DNA of 39,052 nt from assembly GCA_050250665.1 (NCBI GenBank), contig JBFWOF010000057.1, positions 1-39,052 of the forward strand, written 5' to 3'. A program made the translations under genes and the position numbers. The notes below the pieces were generated by a model. The model made no database searches. It saw only the letters and a list, made by a program, of their open reading frames with translations, and was not told where the DNA came from. Positions 16,784 to 24,974 of the stretch are shown here, one piece after another. How positions within the stretch are numbered: position 1 is the stretch's first letter; each line of letters opens with the position of its first letter. The DNA comes from JADKFD01 sp050250665 (GTDB lineage: Bacteria; Pseudomonadota; Gammaproteobacteria; Xanthomonadales; SZUA-5).

Positions 16784-18787
16784 ATGTTCACCAAGCTCCT
16801 GATTGCCAATCGCGGTGAGATCGCCTGCCGAATCCAGCGCACCTGCCGTCATCTGGGTATCGCCACGGTCGCGGTCTATTCCGATGCCGACGCCCGCGCG
16901 CAGCATGTGCGCCTGGCCGATGAAGGCCGCTGGATCGGCGGATCGGCGCCGGCAGATTCCTATCTGCGCGGCGATCGGATCATCGAGGCGGCGCTTGCCA
17001 CCGGTGCCCAGGCCATCCATCCCGGTTTCGGATTCCTCAGCGAGAACGCCGATTTCGCGGATGCCGTGGTTCAGGCCGGGCTGGTTTGGGTAGGCCCGAG
17101 CGCGGCTTCGATGCGCAAGATGGGCAGCAAGGCCGGCGCGAAGAACCTGATGAGTGCGGCCGGCGTGCCGGTGGTACCGGGCTATACCGGCGAGGATCAG
17201 GACCCGGCGCTGCTCGCGCGCGAAGCCGAGCGCGTGGGTTTTCCGCTGATGATCAAGGCGGCCCACGGCGGCGGCGGCAAGGGCATGCGCGTGGTCCATG
17301 CAGCGACTGAGTTCCAGGCCGCACTGGAATCCTGTCAGCGCGAGGCGCGCGGCGCCTTCGGCAAGGATCGGGTGCTGCTGGAGCGCTATGTCGAGCGCCC
17401 GCGCCATATCGAGATCCAGATCTTCGGCGACCATGCCGGCGAGGTCATCCACCTCAACGAGCGCGAGTGCTCGGCCCAGCGGCGCTATCAGAAGGTCATC
17501 GAAGAATCGCCCTCGCCTTTCGTCACCCCCGAGCTGCGCGCAGCCATGGGCGCCGCCGCCATCCAGGCCGGCAAGGCCATCGACTACGCCAATGCCGGCA
17601 CGGTCGAGTTCATCGTCGGTCCCACCGGCGATTTCTATTTCATGGAGATCAACACCCGATTGCAGGTGGAGCATCCGGTAACGGAGATGGTCACCGGACT
17701 GGATCTGGTCGAACTGCAGCTGCAGATCGCTGCGGGGCGCAAGCTCGCCGATCTGGTGCCGGTACGTCCGGTGCCTACGCGCGGCCACGCCATCGAAGTG
17801 CGCCTGTACGCCGAGGATCCGGAACAGGGCTTCCTGCCGGGCAGCGGCAAACTCGAACTGCTGCAGCTGCCGCAAACCGACGCCCGCGTGCGCATCGATT
17901 CCGGCGTGATCGAGGGCGATACGGTCAGCGTGCACTACGACCCGATGATCGCCAAACTGATCGTGCACGAGGCCGATCGTGGCGAGGCCCTGGCGCTGCT
18001 GCGCGAGGCCCTGGCGCAGTCGGTGGTGGTCGGACCGAAGAGCAACATCGATTTTCTGGAACGCCTGAGCCGACATCCGGCCGTGGTCGAAGCCAGCATC
18101 GACACCGGCTATCTGGATCGCCATCTGGCCGAGGTCATGCCCGCTGCCGGCGACGTGCCCGCTGACGTGCTGGCCGCGATCTGCGCGCGGGCGCTGCTCG
18201 ACGAGGAAGCCGCGGCCGCCGCCAGCGCGCGTACCGGCACCGATCCGCACACGCCCTGGGCCATCGCCGATGGCTGGCGCCACGGTCATCCCGGCAAGCG
18301 CTTGAAGCATTTCCTGCATCGCGATCAGCTGATCGAAGTCTCGGTGCACGGCCATGACGGCAACTACACGCTGGACGTAGGCGGCCAGCGCCTGGAGCTG
18401 CGTGGCGCCCGCAGCAGCGCTGACAGCGTCGATTTCCTGATCGGCCAACGGGCGACGCGCCTGCGCGTGCTGGCCTTGCCGGGCGGCTACATGGCCCACA
18501 ACGGCGAGCGCCGCTGGGTGCTGGGTCTGCGCCATCCCTTCGCTTTCGAAGCCAGCGCCGCCAGCGCCGGCGACGTGGTGCGCTCGCCGATGCCGGGCCG
18601 CATCGTCGCGGTGCGAGTCGAAACCGGCGTCGAGGTCGTCGAGGGTCAGGAGCTGATGGTGATGGAAGCGATGAAGATGGAGATCACGCTGAAGGCACCG
18701 CGCGCCGGCACGATTGCCGAGCTGCGCGCCAGCGCCGGTGAATTTGTCGAAGCCGATATGGTGCTGGTGAAGCTGGCCAGTGCCTGA
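16784..18787 (+). CDS. liuD: Biotin-dependent acyl-CoA carboxylase alpha subunit (methylcrotonyl-CoA carboxylase type)
   Basis: 667 residues. Biotin carboxylase domain ~1-447: N-terminus FTKLLIANRGEIACRI, the ATP-grasp glycine-rich loop KAAHGGGGKGMR, HLNERECSAQRRYQKVIEE and EINTRLQVEHPVTEM. A linker (BT-like) domain at ~470-590 would contact the beta subunit. The C-terminal biotinyl domain has Lys631 in VMEAMKMEI. It carboxylates biotin with bicarbonate and ATP; with a beta subunit (LiuB, not in the window) it converts 3-methylcrotonyl-CoA to 3-methylglutaconyl-CoA, the substrate of the neighbouring LiuC. Length and context favour the methylcrotonyl type over acetyl/propionyl or geranyl types, but the sequence alone does not settle it. 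A pyrimidine tract without a clear Shine-Dalgarno precedes the ATG. Confidence 0.87.
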   Translation: MFTKLLIANRGEIACRIQRTCRHLGIATVAVYSDADARAQHVRLADEGRWIGGSAPADSYLRGDRIIEAALATGAQAIHPGFGFLSENADFADAVVQAGLVWVGPSAASMRKMGSKAGAKNLMSAAGVPVVPGYTGEDQDPALLAREAERVGFPLMIKAAHGGGGKGMRVVHAATEFQAALESCQREARGAFGKDRVLLERYVERPRHIEIQIFGDHAGEVIHLNERECSAQRRYQKVIEESPSPFVTPELRAAMGAAAIQAGKAIDYANAGTVEFIVGPTGDFYFMEINTRLQVEHPVTEMVTGLDLVELQLQIAAGRKLADLVPVRPVPTRGHAIEVRLYAEDPEQGFLPGSGKLELLQLPQTDARVRIDSGVIEGDTVSVHYDPMIAKLIVHEADRGEALALLREALAQSVVVGPKSNIDFLERLSRHPAVVEASIDTGYLDRHLAEVMPAAGDVPADVLAAICARALLDEEAAAAASARTGTDPHTPWAIADGWRHGHPGKRLKHFLHRDQLIEVSVHGHDGNYTLDVGGQRLELRGARSSADSVDFLIGQRATRLRVLALPGGYMAHNGERRWVLGLRHPFAFEASAASAGDVVRSPMPGRIVAVRVETGVEVVEGQELMVMEAMKMEITLKAPRAGTIAELRASAGEFVEADMVLVKLASA

Positions 18788-18857
18788 TCGTCCCCGGCGC
18801 CTGCCCCGATCCGTGGTCTGAATCGGGAGCGCCTGCAGCCGAAACGGAGTCACGCCG

Positions 18858-19556
18858 ATGAATCAAGCACCGAGAATCTGCCGTACCACCGGGATGACGC
18901 TGGCGCTGGCTCTGCTGCTCGCCGGCTGTGAATCGGTCGAATTCCAGTCGCCGCCGAGCTGGCCGCTGGCCGAATGCGATACCTCGCTGGTCGGCGACTG
19001 GCGCGTGCAGGATCTGCAGAATTCCGATTCCAACGAGGGTGAGCAGTACCTGCGCGTCAGCAGCGACTGCGAACATTGGCACACCATCGGGCTGGACAAG
19101 GACGAAAACGGTGAGCTCAAGCCCGATGTCGACGACATCGAGGACGACATGACGCTGGGAATTGCGCGCACCGACCAGCGGTCCTACATCGTCGCTCTGG
19201 AACATCCGGAGAAGAATGCAGACACCGACCCGGCCAGCGCGCCCACCGGCTACATACTGATCGCCTATGAGTTCGTCGAGGATGCTTTGATCCTGCAGCA
19301 GATCGATCCCAAGGCCACTGCGCATCGGATCATCGACGGCGATATTCCCGGCTGGGTCGACAAACATGACCGCAATCCCGATGGCAGTCGCCGCGCTTAT
19401 GGCGCCGAGTTTTCGGTCTTTGTCTTCGGCAGCAGCGAGGAAGTTCGGACTACGCTCGAACAACACGATCTGCGCGGCCCACCGTGGATGTCCTTGCGGC
19501 GTGTCGATGCAGCCACCAGCAAGCGCATCGATGAGTGGATGAAACCTGCGCCTTGA
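18858..19556 (+). CDS. Hypothetical lipoprotein
   Basis: 232 residues. The N-terminus has a hydrophobic signal ending in the lipobox LLAGC, with Cys24 as the lipidated residue. The mature part is acidic (an EDD/DVDDIEDD stretch near 90-97) and has a Cys pair (40 and 71). CGGAGTCACGCCG precedes the ATG. I do not recognise the family. It is 70 bases downstream of liuD on the same strand and may be read through from it. It is probably anchored in the inner or outer membrane facing the periplasm. Confidence 0.75.
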   Translation: MNQAPRICRTTGMTLALALLLAGCESVEFQSPPSWPLAECDTSLVGDWRVQDLQNSDSNEGEQYLRVSSDCEHWHTIGLDKDENGELKPDVDDIEDDMTLGIARTDQRSYIVALEHPEKNADTDPASAPTGYILIAYEFVEDALILQQIDPKATAHRIIDGDIPGWVDKHDRNPDGSRRAYGAEFSVFVFGSSEEVRTTLEQHDLRGPPWMSLRRVDAATSKRIDEWMKPAP

Positions 19557-19645
19557 GGCGGGATGGTTCGTCGGCGCGAGCCCCGGTCGCCGCTGACGCT
19601 GCACGGCCATGGACGACCTCGCTGGATCGGAGCGGCTCCGAGGAG

Positions 19646-19670
19646 GGCCGCGCGCCTGCGCGGCCGTTCT
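19646..19670 (+). terminator. GC-rich hairpin after the lipoprotein gene
   Basis: GGCCGCGC/GCGCGGCC with a 4-base loop (19646-19665), followed by GTTCT. The stem is strong but the T-run is poor. It may instead belong to the dispersed repeat that starts just after it. Confidence 0.3.
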
Positions 19671-19764
19671 TGATGTCCAGACAGGCCAAAGCGGCGCCGC
19701 AGCGCGGCGCCCTCCATGGCAGCGAGACACAGATGTAGGTTGGGCTAAGCGCAGCGTGCCCAAC
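19664..19764. repeat. Dispersed palindromes GGCGCCGC and GTTGGGC
   Basis: CCGTTCTTGAT... AGCGGCGCCGCAGCGCGGCGC (19664-19711) contains an 8-base-arm palindrome GGCGCCGC-AGC-GCGGCGCC. A diverged copy of the same block is at 32043-32089. It is followed by GTTGGGC... GCCCAAC (19739-19764), another hairpin. The remainder of 19765-19985 shows nothing I recognise. Confidence 0.6.
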
Positions 19765-19989
19765 GGTCGTGGCTGCGGGCCACTCGCCATCATGAAGGCC
19801 GCTGGTGCCATGACCGTTGCATAGGTTTTCCTGCCTAACCCCTCCCCAGCCCGTCCGGCCCGGCGGCTAGCCGCCGCGCGTTCGCAAGCGCGGCCGGCAT
19901 GCCGGCCAAACGCGCCAGACTCACCCCCGAACATCGGGGAGGGAGCGACAGCACTCGCCTGAACGACTTTCACGGCAGCCTACGGTTCT

Positions 19990-20145
19990 GCGCTCTCCAT
20001 GAACCCATATCGCAAGTTGTTGATGCGTCATTGCGAGGAGCGCGCCTTTAGCCGCGAGCGCAGCGTGGCGGGACGAAGCAATCCAGGGTATCGCCGCACG
20101 CTCCTGGATTGCTTCCCCCGGATCAAGTCCGGGGTCGCAATGACG
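19990..20145. repeat. CATTGCG/CAATCCAG palindromic repeat, copy 5 with internal insertion
   Basis: Starts with the CTCTCCATGAACCCATATCG module, then CGTCATTGCGAGGAGCGCG at 20026. A ~25-base extra segment (about 20043-20070) sits where other copies read straight into GACGAAGCAATCC. It ends TCGCAATGACG at 20145. Open frames starting here (for example at 19999) run into the TPM gene but begin inside the repeat. The rest of 20146-20307 is unassigned and presumably holds the TPM gene promoter. Confidence 0.85.
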
Positions 20146-20307
20146 CCGGGGGTTCATGGCCCGTGGGCAGTTTCCGCCCGAAACAGGTGGCTCGCGGTGA
20201 CGCACGGGCTCATGACTCGCAGGCTGTCCCGGCGAACCCAGGTGGCTCGCCATCCGGCCGCCGTGATGGCGCTATGCTCGGCAAATCCGTCTGCGAGACC
20301 CCGGAAG

Positions 20308-21564
20308 ATGCGCATCGTTTTCTGCCTTGCCCTGATTGCGTGGCTGCAGCCTGCCTCTGCGCAAAAGCTGCAATCCCTACCCTCGCCGCTGCCGGCCAGC
20401 CATGTTTCGGATGCCGGGCAATTGCTGGCAGCTGACACCCGCGCCGAACTCGACCGACTGGCAACTCGGCTGGACCAGGCCGGTCGTGGCCAACTGGCGA
20501 TCGTCGTCGTCGCCAGTACGGGCGGCCAGAACCCGCGGCAGGCGGCGACCGAGATCTTCAATCGTTGGGGTGTGGGCGATCGCCAGCGCAATGATGGCAG
20601 TCTGATCCTGCTGGCCCGCCAGGACCGCAAGGCCGAGATCGTGCTTGGCGATGGCATCGACAATTCCGCCAATCGCGGGCATGCGCAGGCCGTGATGACC
20701 ACGGCCATGGTGCCGCGCTTTCGCAGCGGGGATTACGATCAGGGTCTGGTCGCCGGCGCCACGGAGCTGCTGCAGCGCGTCTATGCCATCGATCTGTCGC
20801 GGCCGGCCGAGCAGCCCAGCGAGGTCGCTGCCCTGATGGCGCCAGCGACCGACTCCGCCGCGGCAGCTTCGTCGACCGATACCAGCACCGAACAGGCGGG
20901 AAGCGACGGTTTCGAGGCCAGAGCCAACCCGCAGCCGACGGACCTTGCCGCCTGGAGGCCCAGGGCGCAGACGGCGCCGGTGGCGAGCACAGAGCCAACG
21001 ACGATGCGTCCGGGCGCCATCGCCCTGGTGCTGAGCCTGCTGGCAGCGGGCGCCTGGGCGGTCTATTGGCTGTTGTCACGTCTGGTCCGCGCGCTCTGGT
21101 GGTTCAGCGGTGGTCGCTGGATGGCGCGGCGTTGTCGCGCCTGCGAGGCCAGCATGCAGGTGCTATCGGAAACCGAGGACGACGCCCATCTGCAGCCGGC
21201 GGAACTCACCGAAGAGAAGCTGCGCAGCGTGGATTACCGGGTCTGGGTCTGTCCCCGCTGCAGTCGGGTGGACAAGCTCGCCCGCCGCGCCTGGTTCTCC
21301 CGCTACAGCAACTGTGGCGCCTGCGGTTCACGCGCGGTGTCACAGGTATCGACGACCATCAGCAGCGCCACGCGCTATTCCACCGGTCTCGTGCAGATCA
21401 CTGAGACCTGCCAGAACTGTCATCGCGTTCGTACCGAGCAGAAGGTACTGCCCGTTCTTCCGCCGCCATCCGACAACAGCAGCAGCTTCAGCAGTTCCAG
21501 CAGCAGCTCCAGCAGTTGGGGCGGCGGCAGCAGCAGCGGCGGCGGCGCCAGCGGCAGCTGGTAG
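20308..21564 (+). CDS. TPM-domain membrane protein with four CxxC knuckles and Ser/Gly-rich tail
   Basis: 418 residues. Signal peptide ~1-18. TPM (YgcG/TPM_phosphatase) domain ~25-165: SHVSDAGQLLAADTRAELDRLATRLDQ, QLAIVVVAST, FNRWGVGDRQRNDGSLILLA, GDGID. Then a Pro/Ala/Thr linker, a membrane helix at ~237-258, and a cytoplasm-side region with CxxC pairs at 276/279, 315/318, 336/339 and 368/371, which look like two zinc ribbons. The tail 389-418 is almost only Ser, Gly and Trp, as is common in this family. TPM proteins are tied to membrane-protein quality control or assembly, but the exact role is unknown. The ATG at 20308 is chosen because it begins the signal peptide; the longer frame starts in a repeat. 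Confidence 0.82.
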   Translation: MRIVFCLALIAWLQPASAQKLQSLPSPLPASHVSDAGQLLAADTRAELDRLATRLDQAGRGQLAIVVVASTGGQNPRQAATEIFNRWGVGDRQRNDGSLILLARQDRKAEIVLGDGIDNSANRGHAQAVMTTAMVPRFRSGDYDQGLVAGATELLQRVYAIDLSRPAEQPSEVAALMAPATDSAAAASSTDTSTEQAGSDGFEARANPQPTDLAAWRPRAQTAPVASTEPTTMRPGAIALVLSLLAAGAWAVYWLLSRLVRALWWFSGGRWMARRCRACEASMQVLSETEDDAHLQPAELTEEKLRSVDYRVWVCPRCSRVDKLARRAWFSRYSNCGACGSRAVSQVSTTISSATRYSTGLVQITETCQNCHRVRTEQKVLPVLPPPSDNSSSFSSSSSSSSSWGGGSSSGGGASGSW

Positions 21565-21586
21565 GAAGCGCCGCAAGCTCGCCGCC

Positions 21587-21695
21587 GTAGGAGCGACCTT
21601 GCGTCGCGACCGATGCGCGCTCCTGTACGAGCGACCTTGCGTCGCGACCGAAGCACGCTCCTGTAGGAGCGACCTTGCGTCGCGACCGAAGCACC
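21587..21695. repeat. 38-base tandem units of the GTAGGAGCG repeat
   Basis: Units begin GTAGGAGCGACC at 21587, GTACGAGCGACC at 21625 and GTAGGAGCGACC at 21663, an exact 38-base period. Each reads GCGACCTTGCGTCGCGACCG, a hairpin, then GCTCCT. They are half-elements of the family at 8062 and 31923. Not a CRISPR: there are no unique spacers. Confidence 0.85.
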
Positions 21696-21720
21696 TCCCA
21701 TCGGCAATGCCGGCCGTCGC

Positions 21721-22075
21721 GAGAAGCAGGACGCAGAGAACGCAGAGGAACAGCAGAAAGAACGCGGAGAAGAGCAAGAGCAATGCTGAAGCAGGTCTCT
21801 TTCATGCCCCCTCTTCTTTTTCCTTCCTGATCTTCGTGCCCTGCTTCTGCGCACGATCGCGCCGCAGGGGCGCTCGTCAAACGGGTCGGCCGCGCCTGCA
21901 GCATCGACCTGACTTGGCTGCAGGGCGCCGCGCTCTGGCTGTTCGAGCGTGCCTTTCGACGTCGCGGACACACAAACCCCGCCTGCGACGATAGATAGAG
22001 GCCAAGGAACCGGAACAACAAGCCGATGGAACGCTCTCCTTTGGGTTCTTTCTGCTCTCCCTCTGCGTTCTCTCG
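21721..22075. repeat. Facing pair of GGACGC-family arms without a gene
   Basis: Forward arm 21721-21778 (GAGAAGCAGGACGCAGAGAA... GCAGAAAGAACGCGGAG) and reverse arm 22041-22075 (GGGTTCTTTCTGCTCTCCCT... GCGTTCTC) enclose ~260 bases with no credible gene. A half GTAGGAGCG element (GTCGCGCCGCAAGGGCGCTC, 22133-22157) follows before the flavoenzyme stop. Confidence 0.7.
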
Positions 22076-22190
22076 TTCGGATTCTGCCTCGGCCCGCGGA
22101 ATGTTCCGGTTTTCGCGACACGAGAATAGTCAGTCGCGCCGCAAGGGCGCTCCTACACGAAAATCGTTGTCCGGTGACGCCGCCAGGCGC

Positions 22191-23345
22191 TCAATGCACG
22201 GCGCGCTGCTGGGTCGTGGACTTGCTGGCCAGACTGAAACGCGGTTCGGGCTCGATCTCGCCGGCCATCAGTTTCAGCAGGTACTCGCCCACGGCTGGGC
22301 CATGCTTGAAGCCGTGCCCCGAGCCGCCGCCGGCCAGCCACACGCGCTCAAACCCGGGATGGCGGTCGAGGACGAAGTCGCCGTTGCTGCTGTTTTCGTA
22401 CTGGCAGACCTCGGTACCCAGCAAGGGAGCATCGGCCAGGATCGGGAAGCGCCTGGCCAGAAAAGCGCGCGCCGAGTCGATGCCCTCGGGTGTAGGTGTC
22501 CGCTCCTGGCACTCCGGATCGACCCACGGCCCGTGGCGGTCACAGGCCAGCTTGAAACCACGCGATTCCAGATCCGGCATGCCGTACCACTCGCCATCGA
22601 AATCCATCCAGGTGGGCAGCTGCGCGGGCCCGAATCGGGACTCGTCAGCCGGGATCCCGAAGTAGTGAACCTCCTGTCGAGTCACGAACAAACGGCCGGC
22701 CATGGCCTCAGGCAGCACCTGATCCAGCCAGGGCCCGCAGGCGTACACGATCTGATCGGCCTCGAAACGGGCACCGCTGCGGGTGACCAATCCAGCTGCG
22801 CGACTTGCGGCCGTGAACGGCGAAACCTGATCACCCCGGTACACCGCGCCGTGGGCACAGGCATCGGCCACCACCGCCTGCACCGCCCGCCGCGCCAGCA
22901 AGGCGCCGCTGTGCGGCTCGAAGATGGCCCAGCCCTGCTCGGGCACCTGGATCTGTGGATAGCGCGTTCGCAGCGCCTCGGCATCCAGCACTTCGTGGGC
23001 GACACCGGCGGCCGCCAGCGCCGCCACCGATTGTTCGGCAGCGGCCTGTCCACGCATCGCCATCCACAGCACGCCGGTAGCCTGGAACAGCTCCGGCCTG
23101 CTCACCTGATCGAAGAACTGGCGCCACTGCGTCAGTGACCGCTGAGCCATGCGCGTGTACAGCGCATCCGGCCCGTAGGCACAGCGGATCACCCGGCTTT
23201 CGCCGCCGGAGCTTGCCCGCGTGTTGGCCGGCCCATGCTGATCGATCAGCAGCACCCGACGCCCGGCACGGGTCTGGTGCCAGGCGATCCAGGCGCCGAA
23301 CACACCTGCGCCGATCACTGCCACATCGAATCGCGCAGCATGCAT
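22191..23345 (-). CDS. FAD-dependent amine oxidoreductase, monomeric sarcosine oxidase-like
   Basis: 384 residues from the ATG at 23345, which has AAGGAG 7 bases upstream (an 18-codon longer frame lacks one). The N-terminal Rossmann motif DVAVIGAGVFGAWIAWH binds FAD. SSGGESRVIRCAYG is typical of the MSOX/MTOX/pipecolate oxidase group. Cys314 in GTEVCQYE corresponds to the cysteine that carries covalent 8-alpha-S-cysteinyl FAD (Cys315 in Bacillus MSOX), and the C-terminal WLAGGGSGHGFKHGP is conserved. It would oxidise an N-methyl or secondary amino acid, producing peroxide. Its place beside the hydantoinase and permease suggests a linked nitrogen-compound substrate (for example sarcosine or an N-methyl product of ring opening), but this is inference. 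Confidence 0.85.
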   Translation of the reverse strand: MHAARFDVAVIGAGVFGAWIAWHQTRAGRRVLLIDQHGPANTRASSGGESRVIRCAYGPDALYTRMAQRSLTQWRQFFDQVSRPELFQATGVLWMAMRGQAAAEQSVAALAAAGVAHEVLDAEALRTRYPQIQVPEQGWAIFEPHSGALLARRAVQAVVADACAHGAVYRGDQVSPFTAASRAAGLVTRSGARFEADQIVYACGPWLDQVLPEAMAGRLFVTRQEVHYFGIPADESRFGPAQLPTWMDFDGEWYGMPDLESRGFKLACDRHGPWVDPECQERTPTPEGIDSARAFLARRFPILADAPLLGTEVCQYENSSNGDFVLDRHPGFERVWLAGGGSGHGFKHGPAVGEYLLKLMAGEIEPEPRFSLASKSTTQQRAVH

Positions 23346-23461
23346 TCCCGATCTCCTTCGCCACAGTTCATGCGGGCCGCGCCGCAGGCCACCGGACATC
23401 GCTCCTCAAGCTGGCAGTCCCGTCACCTGGCGTGCCTGGCAGACACCGCCAGCGGCGCTTT

Positions 23462-24877
23462 TCAGGCGTGGCGGCGGGCATTCGCCTCGAAGTACGGGGC
23501 GTGGGTGTTGCGGTGCAGATAGCGCCCGGCGCCGCGCTCGGCGCGCAGATTGCCGTCGACCCAGGCCAGTTGACCGCGGGTGAAGGTGTGGGTTGCCACG
23601 CCGGTGACCGTGCGGCCCTCGAAGACATTGAAGTCGATGTTCTGATGATGGGTGGCCGCAGAAATGGTGCGGCTGGCCTGGGCATCCCAGATCACCAGAT
23701 CAGCATCGGCACCCACCCGCATCGAGCCCTTGCGCGGATACAAGCCGAAGATCTGCGCGGCATTGGCCGACGTCACGCGAACGAACTCGCTTGGGGTCAG
23801 ACGCCCGCTGCCGACGCCGTAGTGCCACAGCAGCGACATGCGGTCCTCGATGCCGGCACAACCGTTCGGAATCAGCGTGAAATTGTCCTTGCCGGCCGCC
23901 TTCTGCGGCGCGCAGAAACAGCAATGATCGGTAGCCGTGGTGTGCAGATGACCGGCCTGCAGACCCGCCCACAGCGCATCCTGATGATGTTTGGGCCGGA
24001 ACGGCGGGCTCATCACATGGCCGGCGGCAAAGGTGAAATCGGGATTGCGATAGACCGAATCATCAATCAGCAGATGCCCGGCCAGCACCTCGCCGAAGAC
24101 CCGCTGACCCTCGCCGCGAGCACGGGCAATGGCCTCCAGCGCATCCTCGGCCGAGACATGCACCACATACAGCGAGGTGCCCAGCACCTCGGCAATGCGG
24201 ATGGCACGATTCGCAGCCTCTCCTTCCACCGCTGGTGGCCGCGACAGCGGATGCCCCTCGGGGCCGGTGATGCCCTGCTCGACCAGCTGCTTCTGCAGCC
24301 GGAACACCAGTTCGCCGTTCTCCGCGTGCACGGTCGGCAAGGCGCCCAGTTCCAGACAGCGGCTGAAGCTGGAGACCAGCACCTCGTCATCGCACATGAT
24401 GGCGTTCTTGTAGGCCATGAAGTGCTTGAAGCTGGACACCCCGTGCTCCTGGGCCAGCGTGCCCATGTCACGGTAGACCGACTCGCCCCACCAGGTGATG
24501 GCCACATGGAAACCGTAATCGGCAGAGGCCTTTTCGGCCCAGCCACGCCAGGTCTGGAAGGCCTCCATCAGCGGCTGCTGCGGATCGGGGATGACGAAGT
24601 CGATGATGCTGGTGGTGCCACCGGCCAGACCCGCTGCCGTGCCGGTGTAGAAGTCATCGCTGGCAACCGTGCCCATGAACGGCAGTTGCATATGCGTGTG
24701 CGGATCGATGCCACCCGGCATCACCAGGCGATCGCCGGCATCAACAACGGTCGCACCGGCGGGTGCCTCCAGCCCATCGCCCACCGCCGCGATCTTGCCG
24801 TCGGCAATCAGCACATCGGCACGCCATTGGGTATCGGCGTCGACTACGGTACCGCCGCGAATGAGAGTGGACGACAT
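23462..24877 (-). CDS. hydA: Dihydropyrimidinase / D-hydantoinase
   Basis: 471 residues. Opens the ring of dihydrouracil or dihydrothymine (or 5-substituted hydantoins) to give N-carbamoyl-beta-alanine derivatives. An amidohydrolase with the full binuclear zinc set: His60 and His62 (GGIDPHTHMQ), carboxylated Lys157 (FMAYKN), His184 (VHAENGE), His240 (VVHVSAED) and Asp317 (TATDHCCF). Length is normal for bacterial dihydropyrimidinases. GGAG lies 8 bases before the ATG. It is 97 bases downstream of the NCS1 permease stop on the same strand, with a GTCCAGAC palindrome in the gap. It works after PreTA and before the carbamoylase encoded near 36 kb. Confidence 0.93.
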   Translation of the reverse strand: MSSTLIRGGTVVDADTQWRADVLIADGKIAAVGDGLEAPAGATVVDAGDRLVMPGGIDPHTHMQLPFMGTVASDDFYTGTAAGLAGGTTSIIDFVIPDPQQPLMEAFQTWRGWAEKASADYGFHVAITWWGESVYRDMGTLAQEHGVSSFKHFMAYKNAIMCDDEVLVSSFSRCLELGALPTVHAENGELVFRLQKQLVEQGITGPEGHPLSRPPAVEGEAANRAIRIAEVLGTSLYVVHVSAEDALEAIARARGEGQRVFGEVLAGHLLIDDSVYRNPDFTFAAGHVMSPPFRPKHHQDALWAGLQAGHLHTTATDHCCFCAPQKAAGKDNFTLIPNGCAGIEDRMSLLWHYGVGSGRLTPSEFVRVTSANAAQIFGLYPRKGSMRVGADADLVIWDAQASRTISAATHHQNIDFNVFEGRTVTGVATHTFTRGQLAWVDGNLRAERGAGRYLHRNTHAPYFEANARRHA

Positions 24878-24936
24878 GAGGGGCTCCGGAACCTGCAGCA
24901 GGAAAGCCCTACGCTACGACCAATAGCCGGTGCAGG

Positions 24937-24954
24937 TCCAGACTTGTCTGGACG
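24937..24954. repeat. GTCCAGAC palindrome, second copy
   Basis: GTCCAGACTTGTCTGGAC followed by GCTGC, identical to 16507-16524. It lies between the permease stop and the hydantoinase start. Confidence 0.7.
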
Positions 24955-24974
24955 CTGCGGGAAAGCAACCTGCC

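Noticed and set aside
16643..18853. A 736-codon minus-strand open frame
   Set aside because: Antisense shadow of liuD in high-GC DNA; no recognisable motif.
21587..21695. CRISPR-like regular repeats
   Set aside because: The 38-base units are contiguous with no unique spacers; they are tandem REP half-elements.
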